Assembly: GCF_937770335.1 (NCBI RefSeq)
Contig: NZ_CALJHY010000002.1
Coordinates: 310,001-374,000 of the forward strand
Length of the DNA stretch: 64,000 nt
Direction of reading: 5' to 3'
DNA from: an uncultured Glaciecola sp.
Lineage (GTDB): Bacteria; Pseudomonadota; Gammaproteobacteria; Enterobacterales; Alteromonadaceae
The position numbers and the translations under genes are program-made. The notes under the pieces were generated by a model. The model was not told the origin of the DNA and ran no database searches. It saw nothing but the letters and a program-made list of their open reading frames with translations. This document shows positions 53,454 through 62,084 of the stretch, piece after piece (the stretch's first letter is position 1; every line of letters begins with the position of its first letter).

Positions 53454-54107
53454 TTAGCTCGGATATCTATTTTCAAGTTGCTGATATATAACATCGGCGT
53501 AGTCATTTACACTGCTATCAGTTTCTGCCAACACGTCGACTAAATGTTCGTTATCTTCTTTACCATGCCACTCTTTAATGTACGTTCCTTCTTTGTACCC
53601 ATGGTCTTGTCTGAAGAAATTCAAAATATTTTTACCAACATATTGAGAAAATAACGCGTTTGCGTCCATTTCAGCTTGTTCTACAATTTTTAGAAACAAT
53701 GGGACTTCAAAACGTTTAGCAACGCACAAGCCTGCCATTAGTTCTAAGTTTTCAACCAGCGTTGCTTTACTAAAGTTAATTTTATTGCCATCAAATGTCA
53801 CTTCTGTATGTGACTCTAAAAGTGCCTTTGCAATCGCACTTGAGGCTGAATCAATGTCGCCGTTATGCTGAATAATTATGTGAGACAATGCAAAATGCCA
53901 TATATCCACTAACTCCATTTGTACTTGAGGAAGATCTAATTTTTGCGCTTTCCACCATTTCCAACCATGATGTTCAATTGCTTCTACTGATTCGATCATG
54001 GCCGCTCTTAAGTAGCTATAACCGGCAGTTAACCATTGTGGATTGACTTTTTTGTTCATGCCATCTTGGAGATTAAGCATAGTGTTAAGTTGAGTACTTG
54101 TTAACAT
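53454..54107 (-). CDS. Dimeric-type dUTP diphosphatase (dUTPase-2 family)
   Basis: 217 residues from the ATG at 54107, set by an AAAGGAAG ribosome site; an in-frame codon five residues earlier is not needed. The all-alpha NTP-pyrophosphatase motifs are visible: MIESVEAIEHHGWKWWK near residue 40, ELVDIWHFALSH near 65 (Glu and Asp metal ligands), and EMDANALFSQYVGKNILNFF with KEGTYIKEW further on. This matches the dimeric dUTPase/dCTPase group of Campylobacter, trypanosomatids and some phages, not the trimeric dut. It hydrolyses dUTP to dUMP, keeping uracil out of DNA. It converges with the acyl-CoA synthetase gene. Confidence 0.92.
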   Translation of the reverse strand: MLTSTQLNTMLNLQDGMNKKVNPQWLTAGYSYLRAAMIESVEAIEHHGWKWWKAQKLDLPQVQMELVDIWHFALSHIIIQHNGDIDSASSAIAKALLESHTEVTFDGNKINFSKATLVENLELMAGLCVAKRFEVPLFLKIVEQAEMDANALFSQYVGKNILNFFRQDHGYKEGTYIKEWHGKEDNEHLVDVLAETDSSVNDYADVIYQQLENRYPS

Positions 54108-54369
54108 CAATCTTCCTTTCAATTTTAGTTAAGTTGACAACCCAATAACGGGGTAGCAGATTTATAGGGCAATAGTGTAGCTGTTTGCGGGTTATTTTAA
54201 TACTGCATTTGAACACTGTGTTTTCACACTTCGTAACTCAGCACTACTATTGTGCATTAAAATAATGTTCTTGCACTCAAATGCATCATTATGCAGGTGA
54301 TTTTACAATGCGTTTATCTTATCTTAATGATTTTATTGATTAAAAAAAACTGGCTGTAATTTTGCAGAG

Positions 54370-54482
54370 TAATGTGTGTTGTGTGTGTTCGTTTAACATC
54401 CTTTGCGTTATTTGTGTGATGCGTTGGTATGGAACACCTTTTGCTCGGTAGATAATAGTTCTTTATCTACCGAGTTTTTTCT
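54370..54482 (+). ncRNA. Candidate small RNA ending in the orphan terminator
   Basis: The 480-bp gap between the dUTPase start and recC contains no open frame on the plus strand, yet it ends in a strong plus-oriented intrinsic terminator. A TTGATT / TAATTT promoter-like pair lies near 54348-54374, which would give a transcript of about 100 nt rich in TGTGTG. The coordinates are a guess for the 5' end. No known RNA family was recognised. It could instead be the end of a leader for recC or a read-through stop. Confidence 0.3.
54444..54482 (+). terminator. Strong intrinsic terminator with no gene in front of it
   Basis: A perfect 12-bp stem CTCGGTAGATAA / TTATCTACCGAG (54444-54455 and 54463-54474) with a 7-nt loop, followed by a run of Ts. 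The T run is on the plus strand only, so it stops rightward transcription. The nearest plus-strand gene upstream is on the other side of the two hairpins at 53.4 kb and the minus-strand dUTPase. Confidence 0.88.
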
Positions 54483-54586
54483 GCTTTTTTTGATGGCGAT
54501 ATTTATCATATCCTAGTGTTAAGGATCGCCTATTCATGTCATAGTATACTCATCTTCTGTTGAAAAAATAATAAGAAAAACTAGCC

Positions 54587-57500
54587 TTGCTAACACTCTA
54601 TCCCTCAAACAAATTAGAGCATTTAAGCTACTTACTGCAAGCCGTTATGAGCAGTAGTGAGCAACCTATTTTGCAAGCAAAAACAGTACTGGTTGAAAGT
54701 ACCGGCATGCAACATTGGCTGAACTTACAGTTGGCAGAGCATGCAGGGATCGCAATGAATATTGACTACCCAATGCCCACTCGTTTTGTGTGGCAGCTTT
54801 GTCGCGATATTCTCGGGCATGACAAGGTACCAATGCAATCGACATACAAGCGCGAAGTAATGTTGTGGCGTATTGAACGGTTATTAAGTTCCGATGCATT
54901 TGAACAGCAAAATTTTGAAGCTGCACTTATCGACTATTGGCAAGAAGAGAGCAGCGCCACTGCAGAGTATAAGCGAGTCAATATTAGTAGATTGATTGCC
55001 GACACGCTTGAGCAATATCTTATGTTTAGGCCAAGTTGGTTGCTTGCTTGGGAAAAAGGAGAATCGGTGTTAACCGTTAACTCAACTAGCGCAGTTAGTC
55101 GGGACGGGAGTGCGCTTTCGCACGAGCCAAATAACGTTGCTCTTAAGCACGAAGCATGGCAACGCTGGATTTGGCGAGAGCTAGCTAAGGAAGAGCCTAA
55201 TCATCCAGTTAGATTACAATTATTAGCCTTAGAACAACTGGATAAGAAAAGCCATCTGCTGCCAAGCGAAGTATACTTTTTTGCGATAAATACAATGGCC
55301 CCCCAAACCCTCGCTTTTTTCAATCAAATCGCTGAGCATACTCAAATTCACTTTTTTCATTTGAATCCGTGTGTTGATTATTGGGGCGATGCAGTATCAG
55401 ACAGAACCTTGGCTAAACAACTGCAACAAGGAAGAATAGATGCGTGGGTGGAACAACAATCGATTAACCCATTACTGAGAAACCTAGGTCAACAAGGTAA
55501 AGATTTATTCAACTTATTATCACAATCTTCGCATTATGAAATAAGTGCATTTGATACGGATTATCCACAGGAGAATTCAGCGTACACATTGTTACATAAA
55601 ATTCAGCACGATATTTTACAAGGGGAGGCTGGTGATGTCTCTCAATTGATGGACGCACCAAAGGCGCTGCAAGATGACTCGTTAGTAGTGCGTTCATGCC
55701 ACAGTGCATTGCGTGAAGTGCAGGTGTTGCATGACTATTTGCTACAGCAATTGAGTATAGATGATGATCTAAGCCCGCGCGACGTGCTAGTCATGTGTCC
55801 TGCAATTGAAAACTATTCACCTTATATTGAAGCGGTATTTGGTAAAAGTATTACCGAGCTTAATAATGTTGATAAACAACGCATCCCATGTTCGATAGCT
55901 GATCGGAATCCGTTAGACACAGATCCACTGGTTGCTGCTTTTATGCAGCTCATGTCGTTGCCTGATAGTCGCTTTAGTGTGACCGAATTTTTAAGTTTTG
56001 TGCATCTTCCAGCAGTAATGCAGAAATATGACATTAAAACATCAGAACTCGATTTGTTTGCCTATTGGGTTCAGCAGTCGAATATTCACTGGGGTTTAGA
56101 TGCCGAGCATAAATCGGCCATATTGGGTATTGATAAAGCCAATGATGTGTTTACATGGCACTGGGGTATGAGTAGATTATTAGAAGGCTTTAGTCATGCA
56201 GACAACGATCTATTAATTGATGACAAATTATTAGCCCTCAATGAAGTAGAGGGACAGCTTGGCGTAACTTTCGGGAAATTATTGCATTTACTTGAGAAGC
56301 TGGCGAGCTATGGCGATTCCCTTAAACGTTCGCGTAATATGGATGAATGGAAAGATTTCCTGTTTGCAATGAGAGATAATTTATTCGATGCTGGTTCTGT
56401 CGAGCAATACGCATCGCAGACGATCACAAAAACCTTAGGTCAGTTTTTTGAACACTATCAAATGTCGTTTTTTGACCACCTCGATTCATCTTTAGCTACC
56501 GATACAGAAACCTCACCACAAAGAAAATGGAGCTATCAAACACTTCGTCAGGCTTTGCAACATGCCTTTACCTCACCTGATAGTCAAAACCAATTCATGA
56601 CGGGTCAGGTGACTTTTTGTTCAATGATGCCTATGCGTAGCATACCGTTCAAAATTATTGCAGTTTTAGGATTAAACGATGGCGAGTTTCCTCGACAATC
56701 GACTTTTGTTGATATGGACTTAGTTAATCACCTTGGTAGACAAATTGGCGATAGATCGCGCAGAGGTGATGATAGGTATTTGTTCTTAGAAGCTATCTTA
56801 TCGGCCCGTACTGCATTATATCTAAGCTACCAAGGCAGGGGAATAAGAGACAATAAAGTCAGAGAACCCAGTTTAGTATTAAGCGAATTTTTGGCTTACT
56901 TAAAAAAGTATCATCAATTCGATAATGTCAGTCAGCAACCGCTGCATCCTTTCAGTATTAATGGATTCTTACTGCAGCAAAATATCAATGATGACTTGTC
57001 GCAAAATGTGCAACAAAACTTCGATAAGGGGTGGTACAGATTGATGACTAGCTTGCATTCAGCAGATAATACTGACTCTTCAATGCTGACAACCCGACTG
57101 TCAGAGTGCAAGCAAGAAGCGTTAGAAGTACCGGTAACTGGCGGTAAATTGCCGAAAGATACTGTAATTAGCGATCAACATAAGCAATTACAGGTCAAGC
57201 AAAAAGTGAGACTGGCTGATTTAGTGAGATTTTTTAAAAAACCGGTCGAGTTTTTTGCAAATAATAGCCAAGGTCTTTGGCTTGATGATATTGAATCAAG
57301 ATTATCGGATACAGAACCTTTCATTGAAAACGGATTAGATGTTTATTTAATGAAGTCGGATTTTATAGACTGTTTACTCGAGTGTGAGCACTTGGGGTGC
57401 ACCGAATCAGAAAAACAAAACGCATTAGATACAATGAAAGCGCGTTTGATGTTATCCGGAAAGTTACCTGATAATTCTAATTCTGAAGCACTCATTGATG

Positions 57501-58225
57501 AGAATGCAGAGCACAGCCAAAAACTGGTAACGGAGTTAGCTACCTATGTTTCAGATGACGTATTTAGTGGTCAGTTGAGTATTTCAAATGCGCTGATTGA
57601 TTTTCATTTTGATTTATCCAACGTTGGCGGTGCCATCGACTATAGCCTGAGTGGAAATAGCTCTCGCCACCTTATTGGTGCATGGATAAAGCATCTTGTT
57701 GTATGCGCATACACGAAAACTGTTGACGCTGAGACCAATAAAGATAGTGAGGATATGCAAGTTGTTGAGCCTACCTTAAGCACGTATGTAGTTTGTATTG
57801 TTAAAAATCCGCAGTCAAAAGTAGTATCGATAAAAACAGAACAATTTACCTTTATTGAACAAGAGCAGGCAATAAGCTATTTATCAAACTTACTGGCTGT
57901 ATTTAATCGCGGCAATGCCAGTCCATTGTTAATCGCCCCTGACCTCGCTGATAAATTGATGTCTGGTCTGAAATCAGATCCCGACTTTGAGCCCTATTCA
58001 GCGAGTGTTGAAACGTATTATCAACACCCTGAAATTTCAAATAGATGGTCGACGTTTTTTGACGCAGGAAATTTTCCGTCACAGTTTGTTGTTGATAAAT
58101 ATTTTACTCATTATTTTCCTCACTATGTTGAAAAAGACCAAGATACTCTACGAGATTTGTTATCTATTTATCAGCCTTTAAAGCGACATATGAAGACTAA
58201 AAGTGCCAAAAAGGCGAGGGGATAA
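54587..58225 (+). CDS. recC: Exodeoxyribonuclease V subunit gamma, RecC
   Basis: 1,212 residues with a TTG start (LLTLYPSNKLEHL), the beginning expected for RecC; no ATG lies near enough to replace it. RecC is a superfamily 1 helicase/nuclease-like protein that has lost its active sites and recognises Chi in the RecBCD complex. The conserved segment MMPMRSIPFKIIAVLGLNDG with EFPRQ (about residues 680-705) and GRQIGDRSRRGDDRYLFLE after it identify the family. The length fits (E. coli 1,122). recB follows 3 bp after the stop, then recD. In E. coli the pitrilysin gene lies between recC and recB; here it is absent. Confidence 0.96.
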   Translation: MLTLYPSNKLEHLSYLLQAVMSSSEQPILQAKTVLVESTGMQHWLNLQLAEHAGIAMNIDYPMPTRFVWQLCRDILGHDKVPMQSTYKREVMLWRIERLLSSDAFEQQNFEAALIDYWQEESSATAEYKRVNISRLIADTLEQYLMFRPSWLLAWEKGESVLTVNSTSAVSRDGSALSHEPNNVALKHEAWQRWIWRELAKEEPNHPVRLQLLALEQLDKKSHLLPSEVYFFAINTMAPQTLAFFNQIAEHTQIHFFHLNPCVDYWGDAVSDRTLAKQLQQGRIDAWVEQQSINPLLRNLGQQGKDLFNLLSQSSHYEISAFDTDYPQENSAYTLLHKIQHDILQGEAGDVSQLMDAPKALQDDSLVVRSCHSALREVQVLHDYLLQQLSIDDDLSPRDVLVMCPAIENYSPYIEAVFGKSITELNNVDKQRIPCSIADRNPLDTDPLVAAFMQLMSLPDSRFSVTEFLSFVHLPAVMQKYDIKTSELDLFAYWVQQSNIHWGLDAEHKSAILGIDKANDVFTWHWGMSRLLEGFSHADNDLLIDDKLLALNEVEGQLGVTFGKLLHLLEKLASYGDSLKRSRNMDEWKDFLFAMRDNLFDAGSVEQYASQTITKTLGQFFEHYQMSFFDHLDSSLATDTETSPQRKWSYQTLRQALQHAFTSPDSQNQFMTGQVTFCSMMPMRSIPFKIIAVLGLNDGEFPRQSTFVDMDLVNHLGRQIGDRSRRGDDRYLFLEAILSARTALYLSYQGRGIRDNKVREPSLVLSEFLAYLKKYHQFDNVSQQPLHPFSINGFLLQQNINDDLSQNVQQNFDKGWYRLMTSLHSADNTDSSMLTTRLSECKQEALEVPVTGGKLPKDTVISDQHKQLQVKQKVRLADLVRFFKKPVEFFANNSQGLWLDDIESRLSDTEPFIENGLDVYLMKSDFIDCLLECEHLGCTESEKQNALDTMKARLMLSGKLPDNSNSEALIDENAEHSQKLVTELATYVSDDVFSGQLSISNALIDFHFDLSNVGGAIDYSLSGNSSRHLIGAWIKHLVVCAYTKTVDAETNKDSEDMQVVEPTLSTYVVCIVKNPQSKVVSIKTEQFTFIEQEQAISYLSNLLAVFNRGNASPLLIAPDLADKLMSGLKSDPDFEPYSASVETYYQHPEISNRWSTFFDAGNFPSQFVVDKYFTHYFPHYVEKDQDTLRDLLSIYQPLKRHMKTKSAKKARG

Positions 58226-58228
58226 CTT

Positions 58229-61200
58229 ATGTTACAACTTGATCCTCTTAATCTTGAATTGAATTGCCGCCATTTAATAGAAGCGAGTGCAGGTACGGGA
58301 AAAACGTTCAACATTACGCGATTATATGCTCGTTTAATTCTTGAAAAAAAGTTATCCGTGCAAGAAATTTTGGTCATGACATACACACGAGCAGCGACCG
58401 AGGAAATCAAGGGCCGAGTCGCGGCATTTCTTCTGGAAATACATAATGAATGGCGCGCAGATACGCCGTCCGAGTTTACACAAACCCTAGTCGATAGAGT
58501 GGGCCTTGAGGAAGGAGATGCTTTGCTGACGTCGGCACTGTTATCACTAGACGAAGCCTCTATTTTTACCATTCATGGCTTTTGTCAACGGGTGTTAAAA
58601 CAGTTCGCGGTATCGTTAAATGCCGATTTAGACTTGGAATTAGTTACCGATTCAACAGAACTGATGATGCAAGGTGTGCAAGATTATTTGCGAGTAGCGA
58701 CTAAAAATGAAGAGAGTTTTACCTTATTAGCTTCAAAAAGTTGGCATATTCCTGATAATTTTTTTAATGAATTTAGGTCCGCAATTTCATCAGATTTAGC
58801 ACTGACTCAGGTAACAATGGCCCAGGTACAGCTAGATGAAAGCGCCAACTTAGCGCGCCAACTGCATGAACAAGCGACTATTATTCAAACGCTATTTACT
58901 GAATTGCAAGAAAACCAAACACTGTTATTCGATGCTTGTGTTTTTGGACATAAGGAAGAAGCAAAACGGACACAGGAGTGGCATGTATTAATTGGCTGGT
59001 TTGAACAAGTGTTAACTTACTTGCAACTCAGCGAGGTCAAACACAGAGTACCAAACACGTCAAATGAAGCAGGTCAGCAAGCCACTGGCTCAGCAGAATC
59101 AGCACATGTCGATTTATTAGAACTATTAACCATGCCCAAAGAGGTGGGTGATTTTATTAATGGTAATAGATTCCGCTCATCACCCGAGGCTAAAGGTATA
59201 TTGGAGCCGCTAAAATTACTTAGGGTTGAGATTAAAAGTTGGATCGAACAAAGCACCAAGCAATTAGAAAAAAATGCACAATTAACTGCAGTACTAGCCG
59301 TTGTTGAACAGGGTGTTTACTCGATCCGTGAGCGTGTCGAAGAGGCAAAGAAGAAAGCGCATGTAGTGCTGTTTGACGATCTCATTAGCGTATTTTCTAA
59401 TGCCTTACAAAGCCAGGGTACAAATCTACTTGATTCCATTCGTAAGCAATTTCCCGTCGCATTAGTGGATGAATTTCAAGATACGGATCGGCATCAATAT
59501 CAGATACTAGACCTGCTATATCCAAAGGCGGATAAGAATAGTTTGTTATTGATGATAGGTGATCCCAAACAGGCTATTTATGGCTTTAGGGGCGGAGATA
59601 TTTTTGTCTATCTGGCAGCTAAGCAAGATGCCGATCATGTTTGGTTGATGGATACCAATTGGCGTTCAAGCGCACAAATGGTTACTGGTTATAATCGATT
59701 GTTTTGGGGGCATTCATTGCAACAAGAACAAGCACGTTCGGTGTTTGGGTTTGACATTGATTATGAAGTTATTAAATCAACACCACGGTCAAAAGCGGCA
59801 GACTCACCATTGTTTGATCCCTTAATTTCAAGAACTGCGATGACTTACATGTTAGCTACGGATGGCATTGAAACATCAAGTGGCAATGATAATACAAAAA
59901 GGAAGAAGGTTGAGTTAGAGCAACAAATCTTAGATTGGAGCTCTCTTGAAATAATGCGACTACTTGGTGATGCTAAAATTGGTGATAATAAGGTGGTACC
60001 AGCTGATATTGCAGTGTTGGTGAAGGACCGGATAGAGGCAACCTTAGTTAAAAGCAGTCTGGATGCTGTTGGCTTAACATCGGTTTATTTAAGTGATAAA
60101 ACAGCTTTATTTTCAACATCTCAAGCAACCGAACTCTATCGAGTGTTAGATGCCATTTTACATAGCACGAATAGGTCAACTTTAGTTGCCGGTGCGAACT
60201 CATCATTGTTAAATCGTTTTATTACTATAAGCACCTCCACCCCCGAGCATCAGAAAGTAATGGCCGAGTTACATGCTGACCTGATGCATCCCGAGTGGGA
60301 AAAGCTTGTCGTTGCTTGTTTTGAATTAAAGGAAAAATGGGCACAACAAGGTATTTTCAGTCTATTGCTGAGCCTTATTAAAGAAAACTACGCACCACAA
60401 ACGTCTGCAGAGCGAAGTTTAACCAACATGATGCATTTGGCTGAAGCGATGGCCAAAAATGCTGTTTTAAATAAATTACCTGAACAGCAGCTTGCTTGGT
60501 TGAGCCATCAAATATTTGATCATGTTGCGGATGAAGAGGTTCAATTACGCCTTGAGAGTGACGCCAATTTGATAAAAATAGTGACTCAACATGGTTCAAA
60601 AGGATTGGAATACCCGATTGTATTCGTACCCTTTGGAAATAAATATAAAGACCCGCGTAAAAGAAAAACAAGCACCATTCAACATTTTAAATATCATGAT
60701 ATGCAAAACGCCCAATCGATATATCAATTAGGTGCGACGCATGCGAGCTTAGACGAGTACGCGAAGCAAGATCATGCTGAGAAAATACGTTTGATGTATG
60801 TTGCTGTGACTAGAGCTGAGCATCGCTGTTACTTGGGCTTCGTCAATGACATTAGTAATAGTGAGTCAGCGCTAAATTCAGCATTAGGGATCCCAAGGGA
60901 AACGTTAAACGAGTGTAAATCTGAAGAGCCCGCTCATACAAAAGCAGAAGAGTGGATGAATGCGCATGTATTTGAACCTAATCATGGGGCATCAGTCGAC
61001 GGTACTTTGAACTGCAATAGCAGTGCGGTAAATGTTGATATAACACCCGTTATGTCAAGCACATATCAAGGGCTTGCAAAGGTTGTTATCCCCCCTTTTG
61101 TTGATGCAAAGTTAGCCAAGAGGTCGGCTTGGATAATCAGTTCATTTTCAAATTTGTCACGCTTTCATAAAAGTGAAAATAACGGCTATTATGATGTGGC

Positions 61201-62080
61201 ATCACCCAATCAAATTTCATTGCATGCAATTGAAACAGCAGCTGAACATCAGGTTGTTAGTGCTGATCTCGCATCAGACTGGATTTCAGAACAGGCATTC
61301 GAAACGACCACTACGAACCCTTTCGCCATTAGGTACCAACTTGAAAAAGGTGCCGATACCGGAAATCTATTACATGATATTTTAGAACAGGTTGATTTTC
61401 ACTCACCTGATTGGGATAGTGCTGCTGTCGTGGCGTTATCGAAATATAAAGCGTTGGACGATAATGAGGTTACAGCAGTTTTTGAATGGTTAGATAGTTG
61501 TTTGAAAACACCGCTTATTGATAATTTTTGCTTGGCCGATTTGGAAATGAAGCAGACCTTACGAGAGGCTGAGTTTTACTTCCCAATGCCGCATTTAAAA
61601 GTCAGGCATGTCGCGAAAGTATTACAACAATACCGCCAGCACTTGCAAAAAAATAAAGGGTGGTCAGTGTTGAGTATATCGATGGCTGATATTCCAGAGC
61701 TGAGTGGAATGATGCACGGATTTATTGATCTTATATTTGAACATGATGGAAAATACTATGTTGCAGATTATAAATCGACACATCTGGGATATTCACCCAA
61801 AGACTATAACACTGAAAAACTGCATGAAAACAATCAACATCATCTGTATGACTTACAATATTTGCTGTATTCACTGGCCTTGCATAAATATTTAAAACAG
61901 CAGTTAAGTGACTATTCATTTAACATACATTTTGGCGGGGTTTTTTACCTATATTTGCGTGGTATGTCACCTGAAAGTCAAATTGCGGGTGAATCCAGTG
62001 GTGTCTTTTTTGATAAAGTAGATCCACAATATATCGACTTGCTAGAAGAGCTGTTCAGTCAGACTAAGGAAGAGGTATAA
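58229..62080 (+). CDS. recB: Exodeoxyribonuclease V subunit beta, RecB
   Basis: 1,283 residues, with a GAGGGG ribosome site inside the recC end. UvrD-like helicase motifs: Walker A EASAGTGKTFNITRLY (residues about 17-32), Ia VMTYTRAATEEI, II ALVDEFQDTD, III IGDPKQAIYGFRGGD, IV MDTNWRSS, V THQHGSKGLEYPIVF-like (TQHGSKGLEYPIVF), and VI LMYVAVTRAEHRCYL. The C-terminal RecB nuclease domain keeps the catalytic residues in GFIDLIFEHDGKYYVADYKS (Asp, Asp, Lys). It is the 3'-5' helicase and the only nuclease of RecBCD, for double-strand break repair and Chi-dependent recombination. All active-site residues I can read are intact. Confidence 0.96.
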   Translation: MLQLDPLNLELNCRHLIEASAGTGKTFNITRLYARLILEKKLSVQEILVMTYTRAATEEIKGRVAAFLLEIHNEWRADTPSEFTQTLVDRVGLEEGDALLTSALLSLDEASIFTIHGFCQRVLKQFAVSLNADLDLELVTDSTELMMQGVQDYLRVATKNEESFTLLASKSWHIPDNFFNEFRSAISSDLALTQVTMAQVQLDESANLARQLHEQATIIQTLFTELQENQTLLFDACVFGHKEEAKRTQEWHVLIGWFEQVLTYLQLSEVKHRVPNTSNEAGQQATGSAESAHVDLLELLTMPKEVGDFINGNRFRSSPEAKGILEPLKLLRVEIKSWIEQSTKQLEKNAQLTAVLAVVEQGVYSIRERVEEAKKKAHVVLFDDLISVFSNALQSQGTNLLDSIRKQFPVALVDEFQDTDRHQYQILDLLYPKADKNSLLLMIGDPKQAIYGFRGGDIFVYLAAKQDADHVWLMDTNWRSSAQMVTGYNRLFWGHSLQQEQARSVFGFDIDYEVIKSTPRSKAADSPLFDPLISRTAMTYMLATDGIETSSGNDNTKRKKVELEQQILDWSSLEIMRLLGDAKIGDNKVVPADIAVLVKDRIEATLVKSSLDAVGLTSVYLSDKTALFSTSQATELYRVLDAILHSTNRSTLVAGANSSLLNRFITISTSTPEHQKVMAELHADLMHPEWEKLVVACFELKEKWAQQGIFSLLLSLIKENYAPQTSAERSLTNMMHLAEAMAKNAVLNKLPEQQLAWLSHQIFDHVADEEVQLRLESDANLIKIVTQHGSKGLEYPIVFVPFGNKYKDPRKRKTSTIQHFKYHDMQNAQSIYQLGATHASLDEYAKQDHAEKIRLMYVAVTRAEHRCYLGFVNDISNSESALNSALGIPRETLNECKSEEPAHTKAEEWMNAHVFEPNHGASVDGTLNCNSSAVNVDITPVMSSTYQGLAKVVIPPFVDAKLAKRSAWIISSFSNLSRFHKSENNGYYDVASPNQISLHAIETAAEHQVVSADLASDWISEQAFETTTTNPFAIRYQLEKGADTGNLLHDILEQVDFHSPDWDSAAVVALSKYKALDDNEVTAVFEWLDSCLKTPLIDNFCLADLEMKQTLREAEFYFPMPHLKVRHVAKVLQQYRQHLQKNKGWSVLSISMADIPELSGMMHGFIDLIFEHDGKYYVADYKSTHLGYSPKDYNTEKLHENNQHHLYDLQYLLYSLALHKYLKQQLSDYSFNIHFGGVFYLYLRGMSPESQIAGESSGVFFDKVDPQYIDLLEELFSQTKEEV

Positions 62081-62084
62081 CGTT

